64,000 bases of DNA from Leifsonia sp. ZF2019 (GTDB taxonomy: Bacteria > Actinomycetota > Actinomycetes > Actinomycetales > Microbacteriaceae): assembly GCF_019924635.1 (NCBI RefSeq), contig NZ_CP065037.1, positions 3,224,001 to 3,288,000 on the forward strand, given 5' to 3'. The position numbers and the translations under genes were made by a program. The notes beneath the pieces were generated by a model, which worked only from the letters and a program-made list of their open reading frames with translations, made no database searches and had not been told where the DNA came from. Positions 34,896 to 43,004 of this stretch are shown here, one piece after another (the stretch's first letter is position 1; the number at the start of each line of letters is the position of its first letter).

Positions 34896-36687
34896 CCACC
34901 AGGCCCTGCTGGAGAGGTGTCAGTCCCTTCGGCACGTAGGCCGAGACATGGTCGCCCTGCCCGGTCGTGGCGAGGGCGACGTTGTTGAGCGACTCGGTTC
35001 CGGGATCGAGATAGCCCGAGCCGCCATCGGTGTGGGTCCCGTGATCGGTCACAGCCGTCCCCCCGGTTCCGGAGTCGGTGCCGAACGTGTGCGCACCGAA
35101 CGACGGATCCACGGGATTCACCGGGTGATTGCCGAAGTCGCGGCCGGTCCAGGCCCACTGATCGCCCTGTCCGTCCTCGAGGCCCGGGATCACGTTGCGC
35201 GCCTGGCCCGCGTAGACCGCGTCCGCGTGGATGTCGGATGCGCTGTCGATCGAGGACGGCAGACCGGCCGATCCGACGCTGACGAACGAGTCGACGTGCG
35301 TTCCCGCGGCCGTCAGGGCGATCGAGGCCGTGGTCGTCCCGTAGGAATGGGCCACGACGTTGAGCGACGCGGGACTCGACCCCCGTGAGGCGGTGAAACC
35401 GCCCAGGGCGGCTTCGAGTTTGACGGCCCCGGCCTCGGCCTTCTTCGTGTCGAGCACATCGAGGCCGCCCTGCCCAGGGATCGGTGGGGTCTCGTAGCCG
35501 ATCCAGGCGACGACGGCGTGCGAGTGCCCGGGATCCACGGCGCTCTGCTGTGCCTGGATGGCGGCGGCGGCATCCGTCCACCCCCGCATGCCCGCCGTGG
35601 TCGTTCCCATTCCCGGTACGGCATATGTGACGCTGTCCGCAGTGTCGAGGTCGCCGACCGCGACCGCGGCGAGCGGAGGGCGGTCGTCCGTCAACGAGAT
35701 GAGGTAATGCCCTTCGCCGCCCTTCGGCGTCTTCGCCGCACCCAGGATGTTCTTCAGGGCATCCACCTGCGCCTGGGCGTCCGCCACGTCCTGGTTGTGC
35801 GCGTCGACGACACCCGCGCCGCCGAACAGCGCCCACCACGGCAGCGGCTCCTGCGCCTTCGTCAGAGCCGCCTCGGCAGCGGCGAGCTGGTTCGCGAGGT
35901 CGATGCGGTTGGCCGTGTCGCGATCCCCGTACGCCACGCCCTCGAGGTTCCCGATCACCGCGGGCGCGGCGTGGATGAGGGCGTCCCGTTGCGGGGCGTC
36001 GAGGCTCTTCCACCAGGGGGCCACGTCGTGCGGGTCGGCCTGCTGGAGCAGTCCGGCGAGGTCGGGGCGCGCCTTCAGGAGCCTCGCGAGCTCGTCGCCC
36101 GAGACGCCGGCGAGCGCATCGAGCGCCTCCCGCGGTGTCAGGCTCGCATCGGAGAGCACGTCCCACGCTTTCGCGCTGAGATCGGGCTCGTCCGCCGCAG
36201 CGCGGATCGCCGCAGCGGCGGACGACGCCGTGCGGGAGACCGAGGAACGGGCGTCCGCCAGCACCTGCTTCGCCTGCGTGCGGAGGGCCGCGCCGGGGTC
36301 CGCCGTGACGATCGGGGCGATCGTGCCCGAACGCGGGGCGAGCGCGGCCGCCGTCTCCTGCCGGGCCTCCTCCCACAGGTCGATCGCCCGGCCGGCTCGC
36401 TTCTGCGCGGCGCGCAGCGCGGTGCGGTACTCGTCGAGCGCGGATGCCGCCGACGTGAACGCGTGCGAGAGTCTCTCCCAGCGTGCGGCGGCGTTCTTCC
36501 GATGCCTCGCGAACCCGTCGGCGCCCGCGCCGCTCCAGCCGACGGGAGCCGGGAGGGCGTTCAACGATGTCGAGGCCTGGTCGGCCGTCGCGGCCCGCTT
36601 CTTCCATTGCGCGATCGCGGAGTCGATGCTGTCGAGCGATCCGGGCACGAGTGCCGTCGGGTCCGACGTCTGTCCGAGCTCGGCCAT
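34867..36687 (-). CDS. DUF1023 alpha/beta hydrolase with WXG-like N-terminal helices
   Basis: The 606-aa protein has residues 1-130 forming a helical WXG-like domain (PVGWSGAGADGFARHRKNAA), a middle helical region, and a DUF1023 alpha/beta hydrolase from about residue 320. The nucleophile Ser is in VVAHSYGTTTASI, and a likely catalytic His in GQGDHVSAYV near the C-terminus. Such proteins are predicted type VII secretion substrates or lipases; the substrate is unknown. ATG 36687 overlaps the upstream gene's stop by one base. No signal peptide is seen, in keeping with type VII export. Confidence 0.85.
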   Translation of the reverse strand: MAELGQTSDPTALVPGSLDSIDSAIAQWKKRAATADQASTSLNALPAPVGWSGAGADGFARHRKNAAARWERLSHAFTSAASALDEYRTALRAAQKRAGRAIDLWEEARQETAAALAPRSGTIAPIVTADPGAALRTQAKQVLADARSSVSRTASSAAAAIRAAADEPDLSAKAWDVLSDASLTPREALDALAGVSGDELARLLKARPDLAGLLQQADPHDVAPWWKSLDAPQRDALIHAAPAVIGNLEGVAYGDRDTANRIDLANQLAAAEAALTKAQEPLPWWALFGGAGVVDAHNQDVADAQAQVDALKNILGAAKTPKGGEGHYLISLTDDRPPLAAVAVGDLDTADSVTYAVPGMGTTTAGMRGWTDAAAAIQAQQSAVDPGHSHAVVAWIGYETPPIPGQGGLDVLDTKKAEAGAVKLEAALGGFTASRGSSPASLNVVAHSYGTTTASIALTAAGTHVDSFVSVGSAGLPSSIDSASDIHADAVYAGQARNVIPGLEDGQGDQWAWTGRDFGNHPVNPVDPSFGAHTFGTDSGTGGTAVTDHGTHTDGGSGYLDPGTESLNNVALATTGQGDHVSAYVPKGLTPLQQGLVDGATSGPYY

Positions 36688-36977
36688 CAGTACGCCCGCG
36701 CCGCCGACCGGACGTCGTCCCGGCCGTCGCCGTCAGCCGACTCGTACTCGACGGCCGACGCACGCAGGCCATCGGCGAGGGCCGTGGTCGCAGCCAGGCG
36801 CTCGGCCCAGCTGCGCTGCGTCTTCGCGGCGAAGGACGCGATGGCGTCGGACAGGCCCTCGTCCCCCACCGTCGACGGATGCGCGACGTCTCCGGATGGC
36901 GTCGCCGCGTCCGCGATATCGTCCACCGATCTCGCGGCGGTGCGCAGCCCGCCGACCTCCACAGCGAATTCCCCCAT
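36687..36977 (-). CDS. small EspC/ESX-associated-like helical protein
   Basis: The 96-aa helical protein begins MGEFAVEVGGLRTAARSVDDIAD and has a conserved-looking Trp in QRSWAERLAATTALADGL. It resembles ESX-1 EspC-type or DUF2580-like substrates by length, composition and position before a DUF1023 hydrolase, but the match is by eye only. ATG 36977 lies 6 nt after TAGGCT, whose TAG is the tsaE stop codon. It is the first gene of the four-gene cluster. Confidence 0.65.
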   Translation of the reverse strand: MGEFAVEVGGLRTAARSVDDIADAATPSGDVAHPSTVGDEGLSDAIASFAAKTQRSWAERLAATTALADGLRASAVEYESADGDGRDDVRSAARAY

Positions 36978-36986
36978 GTACGCAGC

Positions 36987-37511
36987 CTAGCCGTCGGCTG
37001 CGAGCCCGCTCCAGCGCGGCCCGAAACCCGTGACCGCGACCGTACGCGGTTCGTCGGCGTCCAGCTCCCGTTCGTCGTCGTGTGCGCTCGAGGCGCCCGC
37101 GCCCGTCGGCCGCTCGATCGCGACCTCCAGCCAGGACTCGGCGACTCCCTCGAGCATGCCCCTCCCCCACTCGACGACGACGACCGAGCGCGCGTAGTCG
37201 ATGTCGAGGTCGTCGAGTTCGAGTGCGCTCGACAGCCGGTAGGCGTCCACGTGCACCAGCGGCGGGCCGCCGACGAGACTCGGGTGGGTGCGCGCCAGGA
37301 CGAACGTCGGGCTGGTCACGGGACCGCGGACCCCCAGACCGTCGCCGATGCCGCGGGTTAGCGTGGTCTTGCCCGCGCCGAGCGGGCCGGAGAGCACGAG
37401 GAGGTCCCCGGGCCGGAGCATGCCCGCCAGCTCGATCCCGAGCGCGTGCATCCCCTCGCTGGTCTCGACGATCCGCTCCACCGGCGGATGGAATCCCCTG
37501 TCTTCGCTCAT
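36987..37511 (-). CDS. tsaE: tRNA t6A biosynthesis ATPase TsaE
   Basis: The 174-aa P-loop ATPase activates the TsaB-TsaD complex. Walker A is LSGPLGAGKTTLTRGIGDGL, followed by VTSPTFVLARTH and VDAYRLSSALELDDLDID, with VVVVEWGRGM. The C-terminal 30 residues are a variable acidic tail. ATG 37511 overlaps the alr stop (ATGA). Its own stop TAG is shared with the -10 box of the next transcript. Confidence 0.94.
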   Translation of the reverse strand: MSEDRGFHPPVERIVETSEGMHALGIELAGMLRPGDLLVLSGPLGAGKTTLTRGIGDGLGVRGPVTSPTFVLARTHPSLVGGPPLVHVDAYRLSSALELDDLDIDYARSVVVVEWGRGMLEGVAESWLEVAIERPTGAGASSAHDDERELDADEPRTVAVTGFGPRWSGLAADG

Positions 37512-38623
37512 CGCCCGCCCCGGAACGTCCGCTCCACTCGCCCGTCGAGCCGGGTCACGATCTCCCAGCTGATCGTCCCGCATGCCTCCGCCCAGTCGTA
37601 GGCCGACGGCACCCCCGCCGCAGCATCGCCGAACAGCACGACCTCGTCTCCGACGGCGACGGGATGGTCGCCCACGTCGACGACGAACTGGTCCATCGCC
37701 ACGCGCCCCGCGATCCGGAACGTGCGGCCGCCGATCGAGACCGGTGCCGCATTGGACGCGCTGCGCGGGATCCCCTCCGCGTAGCCGAGCGGCACGAGCG
37801 CCAAGGTCGTCTCCTGCCCGGTGCGGTACGTGTAGTCGTACGAGACGCCCTTGCCCGCGGGCACACGGCGAACCGCCGCGATCCGCCCGCGCACGGTCAT
37901 CGCCGGGCGCAGGCCGAGCTCGCGCGCGGAGGCGGCGCCGTAGGGCGAGAGGCCGTAGACCGAGAGCCCGAGGCGCACCAGGTCGTAACGCGATTCCGGG
38001 AGCGCGATCGCCGCGGCACTGGCCGCGATGTGACGCAGCTCGGGGACGACCCCCTCCGCTGCGGCGACCGCCAGCCCCCGCTCGAACACGGCGATCGCCG
38101 CGCGGTCGTCGTCGTCGGACGCGTTGGAGAGGTGGCTGAAGATGCCGCGCACCGTGATCGCACCGGCGTCCTCGAGCACGCGCGCCCGGCCGAACAGCGC
38201 CGCCCACTCCTCCTCGGCGACCCCGTTGCGGCTCAGCCCGGTCTCCACCTTGACGTGGACCGCGATCGGCGCACCGGGGCGCGCCGCCTGCGCCGCGGCC
38301 TCGAGCTGCGCGATCGACGAGATGCCGACATCCACCCCGGCCGCCGCAGCCAGCCGGAAGTCCTCGTCGGGCGAGTGGAGCCAGGCGAGCACGGGTGCCT
38401 CGATACCCGCCTCCCGCAGCTGCAGCGCCTCGTCCAGGTCTGCGACGCCCAGCCAGTCCGCGCCGCCGTCGAGAGCGGCCCGCGCGGCGGAGACGGCGCC
38501 GTGTCCGTAGGCGTTCGCCTTGACGACGGCCATGACGTGCGGCGTCCCCACGTGCGCACGCATCCGCCGCACATTCGAGGCGATGGCGTCCAGGTCGACC
38601 TCGAGCTCGCGGAAGGCGCTCAC
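37508..38623 (-). CDS. alr: alanine racemase
   Basis: PLP enzyme making D-alanine for peptidoglycan; 371 aa. The PLP lysine is in MAVVKANAYGHGAVS at about residue 35. VHVKVETGLSRNGV follows, then VSYDYTYRTGQETTLALVPLGYAEG with the catalytic Tyr, and RVAMDQFVVDVGD. The GTG 38623 start overlaps the acpS stop and the end overlaps tsaE, so glmS-acpS-alr-tsaE form an operon. Confidence 0.95.
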   Translation of the reverse strand: MSAFRELEVDLDAIASNVRRMRAHVGTPHVMAVVKANAYGHGAVSAARAALDGGADWLGVADLDEALQLREAGIEAPVLAWLHSPDEDFRLAAAAGVDVGISSIAQLEAAAQAARPGAPIAVHVKVETGLSRNGVAEEEWAALFGRARVLEDAGAITVRGIFSHLSNASDDDDRAAIAVFERGLAVAAAEGVVPELRHIAASAAAIALPESRYDLVRLGLSVYGLSPYGAASARELGLRPAMTVRGRIAAVRRVPAGKGVSYDYTYRTGQETTLALVPLGYAEGIPRSASNAAPVSIGGRTFRIAGRVAMDQFVVDVGDHPVAVGDEVVLFGDAAAGVPSAYDWAEACGTISWEIVTRLDGRVERTFRGGR

Positions 38624-38976
38624 TGCGCGGTCTCCGCGATCACGAAGGCGGTCGCGATGCCCGCGTCATGCGACATCGACACGTGGATGTGCGCGATCCC
38701 GCGCTCACGCACCTGTCGCTCGACCACGTTGTGCAGCACGAAACCCGGGTTCCTCTCCTCGTCGGGGACGATCTCCATGTCGTGCCAGCGCACGCCCTCG
38801 GAGCCGCCCAGCGCTTTGATCAGCGCCTCCTTGGCGGCGAAGCGGGCGGCCAGGGAGTGCACCGGCAGCGCGCGCTCCGCTTCGGTGAACAGCCGTTCGC
38901 GCAGCTTCGGCGTCCGCTCGAGCGACCGGGCGAAGCGCGCCAGGTCCACCACGTCGATGCCGATGCCGGCGATCAC
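38620..38976 (-). CDS. acpS: holo-[acyl-carrier-protein] synthase
   Basis: The 118-aa phosphopantetheinyl transferase activates ACP for fatty acid synthesis. It starts [20 protein letters not shown] with the metal-binding Asp, and has the signature [13 protein letters not shown] and [16 protein letters not shown]. The GTG 38976 start is set by homology, 17 nt after the glmS stop; the open frame further upstream runs antisense-free through glmS without coding character. It overlaps alr by 4 nt. Confidence 0.94.
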   Translation of the reverse strand: MIAGIGIDVVDLARFARSLERTPKLRERLFTEAERALPVHSLAARFAAKEALIKALGGSEGVRWHDMEIVPDEERNPGFVLHNVVERQVRERGIAHIHVSMSHDAGIATAFVIAETAQ

Positions 38977-38993
38977 GTTCCGACCGCCTCCCG

Positions 38994-40844
38994 CTACTCG
39001 ACGGTGACGGACTTGGCGAGGTTGCGCGGCTGGTCGACGTCCAGCCCCTTCGCCGCCGACAGCTCCATCGCGAAGATCTGCAGGGGGACCACGGCCAGCA
39101 GCGGCTCGAAGAGCGGTGCCGCCAGCGGGATACGGATGACCTCGTCGGCGAACGGGAGCACCGCGGCATCGCCGGCCTCGGCGATCGCGATGACGCGGGC
39201 GCCGCGGGCGCGGATCTCCTGGATGTTCGAGACGACCTTCTTGTGCAGTTCGTCCGACCAGCGCGGGCTCGGCACGACGACGAAGACGGGCTGCCCCGGT
39301 TCGATCAGGGCGATCGGCCCGTGCTTGAGCTCGCCCGCAGCGAATCCCTCGGCGTGGATGTACGCGAGCTCCTTGAGCTTGAGCGCGCCCTCCAGCGCGA
39401 TCGGGTAGCCGACGTGCCGGCCGAGGAAGAGCACCGAGCGGGTGTCGGACATCCAGCGCGCGAGCTGCGCGATGGCCTCGTGCGACTCGAGCACGGCGGC
39501 GATCTTCTCGGGGACCTCGGAGAGCTCCTGCACCGCGTCGCGCTGCATCGCGCTGCTCAGCGTGCCGCGCACGCGGGCGAGGTGCAGGCCGAAGAGGTAG
39601 AGGGCGGTGATCTGGGCCACGAACGCCTTGGTCGACGCGACGGCCACCTCGGGTCCGGCGTGCGTGTAGAGGGCTGCGTCGGACTCGCGCGGGATGGTGG
39701 CGCCCTGCGTGTTGCAGACCGAGATGGCCTTCGCCCCGGCCTCGCGGGCGTACTTGACGGCCATGAGGGTGTCCATCGTCTCGCCGGACTGGCTGATGGA
39801 GATCACGAGAGTGCCGTCGGTGATGACGGGTTCGCGGTAGCGGAACTCGTGGCTGAGCTCGACGGTCACGGGGACGCGCGCCCACTTCTCGATCGCATAG
39901 CTGCCGACGAGGCCCGCGTACGCCGCCGTGCCGCAGGCGACGATCGTGATGCGGTCGACCCCCGTGAAGAACGCGTCGCCGAGCGCCTCGAGCTCGGGGA
40001 TGTGCACCTCGCCGTCGACGACCCGCCCGCGCAGGGTGTTGGCCACGGCGTCGGGCTCCTCGGCGATCTCCTTCGCCATGAACGACGACCAGCCGCCCTT
40101 CTCCGCTGCGGAGGCGTCCCAGGCGACCTCGAAGGGCTCGACCTCGACGGGGGCGCCGGAGAAGTCGGTCACGGTCACGGCGTCCGGGGTGATGGTGACG
40201 ATCTGGTCCTGGCCGATGGCCATCGCGCGGCGGGTGTGCTCGACGAACGCGGCGACATCAGAGCCGAGGAAGTTCTCGCCCTCGCCCAGCCCGATCACCA
40301 GCGGCGAGTTGCGACGGGCGCCGACGACGACGTGCGGCTGATCCTGGTGCAGGGCGAGGAGGGTGAATGCGCCCTCGAGGCGCGAGACGACGCGCTGGAA
40401 CGCCTCGCCCAGGTCACCGGTGGTGCGGTACTCGCGGCCGAGGAGCACGGCGGCGACCTCGGTGTCGGTCTCGGACTCGAAGGTGAAGCCGTCGGCGAGC
40501 AGCTCGTCCTTGAGCGTCGCGAAGTTCTCGATGATCCCGTTGTGGATGACGGCGAGCTTGCCGTCGTCACCCAGGTGCGGGTGGGCGTTGCGGTCGGTCG
40601 GTCCACCGTGGGTCGCCCACCGGGTGTGGCCGATGCCGGTGGCGCCGTCGGGGATGGGGTGCGCGTCGAGGTCGCCGGCCAGGACGGCGAGCTTGCCGGC
40701 CTTCTTCGCCGTGCCGAGGCGGCCGTCGGGGCCGATGACGGCGATGCCGGCCGAGTCGTAGCCGCGGTACTCCAGGCGCTTCAGACCGCCGAGGAGGACC
40801 TCGAGGCTCTTGTCGGTACCGACGTACCCCACGATTCCACACAT
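38994..40844 (-). CDS. glmS: glutamine-fructose-6-phosphate aminotransferase (isomerizing)
   Basis: Makes glucosamine-6-phosphate, the entry to peptidoglycan precursors; glmM at 44274 does the next step. The 616-aa product has the N-terminal amidotransferase with Cys2 (MCGIVGYVG), [12 protein letters not shown], two SIS domains ([66 protein letters not shown]), and the end [14 protein letters not shown] 40844 lies 7 nt after TAGAAT, a leaderless start. No glmS ribozyme is present: only 42 bp separate it from coaA. Confidence 0.97.
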   Translation of the reverse strand: MCGIVGYVGTDKSLEVLLGGLKRLEYRGYDSAGIAVIGPDGRLGTAKKAGKLAVLAGDLDAHPIPDGATGIGHTRWATHGGPTDRNAHPHLGDDGKLAVIHNGIIENFATLKDELLADGFTFESETDTEVAAVLLGREYRTTGDLGEAFQRVVSRLEGAFTLLALHQDQPHVVVGARRNSPLVIGLGEGENFLGSDVAAFVEHTRRAMAIGQDQIVTITPDAVTVTDFSGAPVEVEPFEVAWDASAAEKGGWSSFMAKEIAEEPDAVANTLRGRVVDGEVHIPELEALGDAFFTGVDRITIVACGTAAYAGLVGSYAIEKWARVPVTVELSHEFRYREPVITDGTLVISISQSGETMDTLMAVKYAREAGAKAISVCNTQGATIPRESDAALYTHAGPEVAVASTKAFVAQITALYLFGLHLARVRGTLSSAMQRDAVQELSEVPEKIAAVLESHEAIAQLARWMSDTRSVLFLGRHVGYPIALEGALKLKELAYIHAEGFAAGELKHGPIALIEPGQPVFVVVPSPRWSDELHKKVVSNIQEIRARGARVIAIAEAGDAAVLPFADEVIRIPLAAPLFEPLLAVVPLQIFAMELSAAKGLDVDQPRNLAKSVTVE

Positions 40845-40886
40845 GGACCCGATTCTAACCTGGGGCACGGCCTAGACTTGTCGCCT
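40845..40886. promoter_or_regulatory. overlapping divergent leaderless promoters of glmS and coaA
   Basis: TAGAAT (40857-40852, minus) is 7 nt from the glmS ATG and TAGACT (40873-40878, plus) is 8 nt from the coaA ATG. The two -10 boxes are 15 bp apart, so each promoter's -35 region covers the other's -10. Confidence 0.6.
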
Positions 40887-41852
40887 ATGCGTGACAACGG
40901 CGCCGGTCGCGGCGAACCCACAGGCGGCGACGCCAGCACCCCGTTCGTGGAGCTGGACAGGGCCGATTGGTCGGAGCTCGCACAGAGCACGCAGCTGCCC
41001 CTCAAGGAGACGGAGATCGTCCAGCTCCGCGGCCTCGGCGACCCCCTCGACATGCGCGAGGTCGAGGAGGTCTACCTCCCGCTGAGCCGCCTCCTCAACC
41101 TCTACGCGGGCGGCGCCCGGCAGCTGCACCGGGTCACCAGCGACTTCCTCGGCGAGCGCTCCCAGCGCACGCCGTTCGTCATCGGCGTGGCCGGCTCCGT
41201 CGCGGTCGGCAAGTCCACCATCGCCCGCCTTCTGCGCGAGCTCCTGTCCCGATGGGAGGACACCCCGCGCGTCGAGCTCGTCACCACCGACGGCTTCCTC
41301 CTCCCGAACGCCGAGCTGGAGCGCCGCGGGCTCATGGAGCGTAAGGGCTTCCCCGAGTCGTACGACCGCCGCTCGCTGCTGCGGTTCGTGACCGCGATCA
41401 AGAGCGGTGCGCCCGAGGTGCGCGCTCCCTTCTACTCGCATCTCAGCTACGACATCGTCCCGGATGCCGAGATCGTCGTCCGGCGCCCGGACGTGCTGAT
41501 CGTCGAGGGGCTCAACGTGCTCCAGCCGGCCGGCGGCGGCAACCGTCTCGCCGTCAGCGACCTCTTCGACTTCAGCGTCTACGTCGACGCCCGCACGCGG
41601 GACATCGCGCGCTGGTACCAAGAGCGCTTCCTCAAGCTGCAGCGCGGCGCGTTCGCGAACCCCCAGTCGTACTTCCACCGCTTCGCGGACCTCACCGAGG
41701 AGGAGGCGCGCGCACGGGCGGCGTCCATCTGGTCGCGGATCAACGAGCCGAACCTCCTGCAGAACATCCGGCCGACGCGCTCGCGCGCCAAGCTCGTGCT
41801 CCGCAAGGACGCCGACCACACCGTCAGCTCCGTCCTGCTCCGCAAACTCTGA
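40887..41852 (+). CDS. coaA: type I pantothenate kinase
   Basis: First committed step of coenzyme A synthesis; 321 aa. Walker A is [17 protein letters not shown], followed by [48 protein letters not shown] and the C-terminal [15 protein letters not shown] and [14 protein letters not shown] 40887 lies 8 nt after TAGACT (leaderless). It sits in front of a small regulator/toxin-antitoxin island. Confidence 0.95.
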   Translation: MRDNGAGRGEPTGGDASTPFVELDRADWSELAQSTQLPLKETEIVQLRGLGDPLDMREVEEVYLPLSRLLNLYAGGARQLHRVTSDFLGERSQRTPFVIGVAGSVAVGKSTIARLLRELLSRWEDTPRVELVTTDGFLLPNAELERRGLMERKGFPESYDRRSLLRFVTAIKSGAPEVRAPFYSHLSYDIVPDAEIVVRRPDVLIVEGLNVLQPAGGGNRLAVSDLFDFSVYVDARTRDIARWYQERFLKLQRGAFANPQSYFHRFADLTEEEARARAASIWSRINEPNLLQNIRPTRSRAKLVLRKDADHTVSSVLLRKL

Positions 41853-41930
41853 GGTGTGAGGGCCTGAGGCGCAGAGAATGCGCGTGCGGGGACTCTGGTC
41901 TCGGAGGCGCGGGACGCGTAGGCCTGGAGT

Positions 41931-42233
41931 ATGCCAACTCCTCGATCACACGCCGCACGCCTGTTCGGCGAGCGCGTCCGCGCCGTGCGTCTCGCCCTCG
42001 GGATGAGCCAGGAGGAGATCGCCGACCTCGCCGAGATGCACGTCACGAACTACGGGCGGGTCGAGCGCGGCGAGGCCAACTCCGAGCTGCACACGATCGT
42101 GCGACTCGCGACAGCGCTCGACACCGACCCCGCAGAGCTGCTGGTCGGCCTCTACGGCGAAGGGATGCTTCCCGACCGCGACCGCGCGTTCTCCGTCGCC
42201 GACTTCATCGCGGCGCGCAAGGCCCAGGAGTGA
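41931..42233 (+). CDS. XRE family HTH regulator, copy 1
   Basis: The 100-aa protein has a Cro/C1-type helix-turn-helix at about residues 10-65 (RVRAVRLALGMSQEEIADLA, GRVERGEANSELHTIVRLAT). A short C-terminal tail (GMLPDRDRAFSVADFIAARK) is shared with the next gene product. ATG 41931 follows a TAGGCC box by 6 nt. It appears to be a tandem duplicate of the gene at 42323; no dedicated partner toxin is seen. Targets unknown. Confidence 0.82.
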   Translation: MPTPRSHAARLFGERVRAVRLALGMSQEEIADLAEMHVTNYGRVERGEANSELHTIVRLATALDTDPAELLVGLYGEGMLPDRDRAFSVADFIAARKAQE

Positions 42234-42322
42234 GTAGCCGATATTGCTTGTAGACCTCAGGCCCCCGCGCCTCCGGTGCGCATCCTCTGGTGCGTTAGGT
42301 CCGGGGCCCGAAGGCTGAGAGC

Positions 42323-42631
42323 ATGCCTCGCACGCGCTCAGAAGCCTCTCGCCTGTTCGGCGCGCGACTGCGCGCACGACGACTGGAGCTCGGCTGCTCC
42401 CAGTACGACATCGCCCACCTGAGCGGCGTCGACCTGGCGAACTACGGCCGCCTGGAGCGCGGCGGCGGCAACCCGACCCTCACGACCATCGTCCAGTTGG
42501 CCATCACACTGTCGATGGATCCCGCCGAACTGGTCACCGGCCTGGCCGAGGACGGCATGCTTCCTGAAGTGGACCGCCCGTACTCCGCCCTGGACTACAT
42601 CGCCGCACGGAGACAGCAGGAGGGTCGTTAG
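42323..42631 (+). CDS. XRE family HTH regulator, copy 2
   Basis: The 102-aa paralogue of the preceding gene product has RLFGARLRARRLELGCSQYD, NYGRLERGGGNPTLTTIVQL, DPAELVTGLAEDGMLP and the same tail pattern (YSALDYIAARRQQ). The two differ at many positions, so the duplication is not recent. It lies 73 nt before the hipB gene; the 89-bp gap before it holds no obvious gene. Confidence 0.82.
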   Translation: MPRTRSEASRLFGARLRARRLELGCSQYDIAHLSGVDLANYGRLERGGGNPTLTTIVQLAITLSMDPAELVTGLAEDGMLPEVDRPYSALDYIAARRQQEGR

Positions 42632-42661
42632 CCACAATGACGACTAAAATACCCACTAAGC

Positions 42662-42693
42662 CGATTAAGGGCGAGTATAGTATTCCCTAATCG
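42662..42693 (+). promoter_or_regulatory. candidate hipBA promoter/operator
   Basis: In an AT-rich gap, CGATTAAGGG (42662-42671) and CCCTAATCG (42685-42693) form an imperfect inverted repeat around TATAGT (42676-42681), a good -10 box. A HipB-type antitoxin bound here would cover the promoter. No clear -35 is seen. Confidence 0.45.
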
Positions 42694-42704
42694 TCGAGAG
42701 GGGA

Positions 42705-43004
42705 ATGGTGGTCAGTCAGCAACCCGCCAAGGTCATGCGCGCGGCGAAGGAGATCGGCGACGATTTCGCCGGCTGGCGCAAGATCCTCGGCCTGACCGCA
42801 CAGCAAGTGGCGGAACGTGCCGACATCACACGGGACACTCTGCGCAAGCTCGAGCACGGCGACCCGACCGTCGGCTTCCACGTCGTGCTCCGCGTCGCTC
42901 GGGCTCTCGGGATCCTCGACACCTTGACCGAAGCTGTGGATCCGCTCGGCACCGATCTGGGTCGCGCCCGCGCAGGCCTCCTCGATCGACAGCGCGTGCG
43001 ATGA
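42705..43004 (+). CDS. hipB: HipB-like XRE antitoxin
   Basis: The 99-aa helix-turn-helix protein has FAGWRKILGLTAQQVAERAD and TLRKLEHGDPTVGFHVVLRV. The stop overlaps the HipA-like gene by ATGA, the standard antitoxin-toxin arrangement. The start could be ATG 42705 or GTG 42708; GAGAGGGGA precedes both. It is expected to neutralise HipA and to repress the operon. Confidence 0.83.
   Translation: MVVSQQPAKVMRAAKEIGDDFAGWRKILGLTAQQVAERADITRDTLRKLEHGDPTVGFHVVLRVARALGILDTLTEAVDPLGTDLGRARAGLLDRQRVR

Noticed and set aside
40845..40886. glmS riboswitch/ribozyme
   Set aside because: There is no room: the gap to the divergent coaA start is 42 bp and glmS appears leaderless.
39243..41852. 869-codon plus-strand open frame ending in coaA
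   Set aside because: The first two thirds are antisense to glmS with Val/Asp/Gly-rich shadow composition. Real homology begins at the coaA ATG 40887.
41902..42275. 12-bp inverted pair CGGAGGCGCGGG/CCCGCGCCTCCG around the first XRE gene
   Set aside because: Short, GC-only and 350 bp apart. It is likely chance at this base composition and lacks other operator features.
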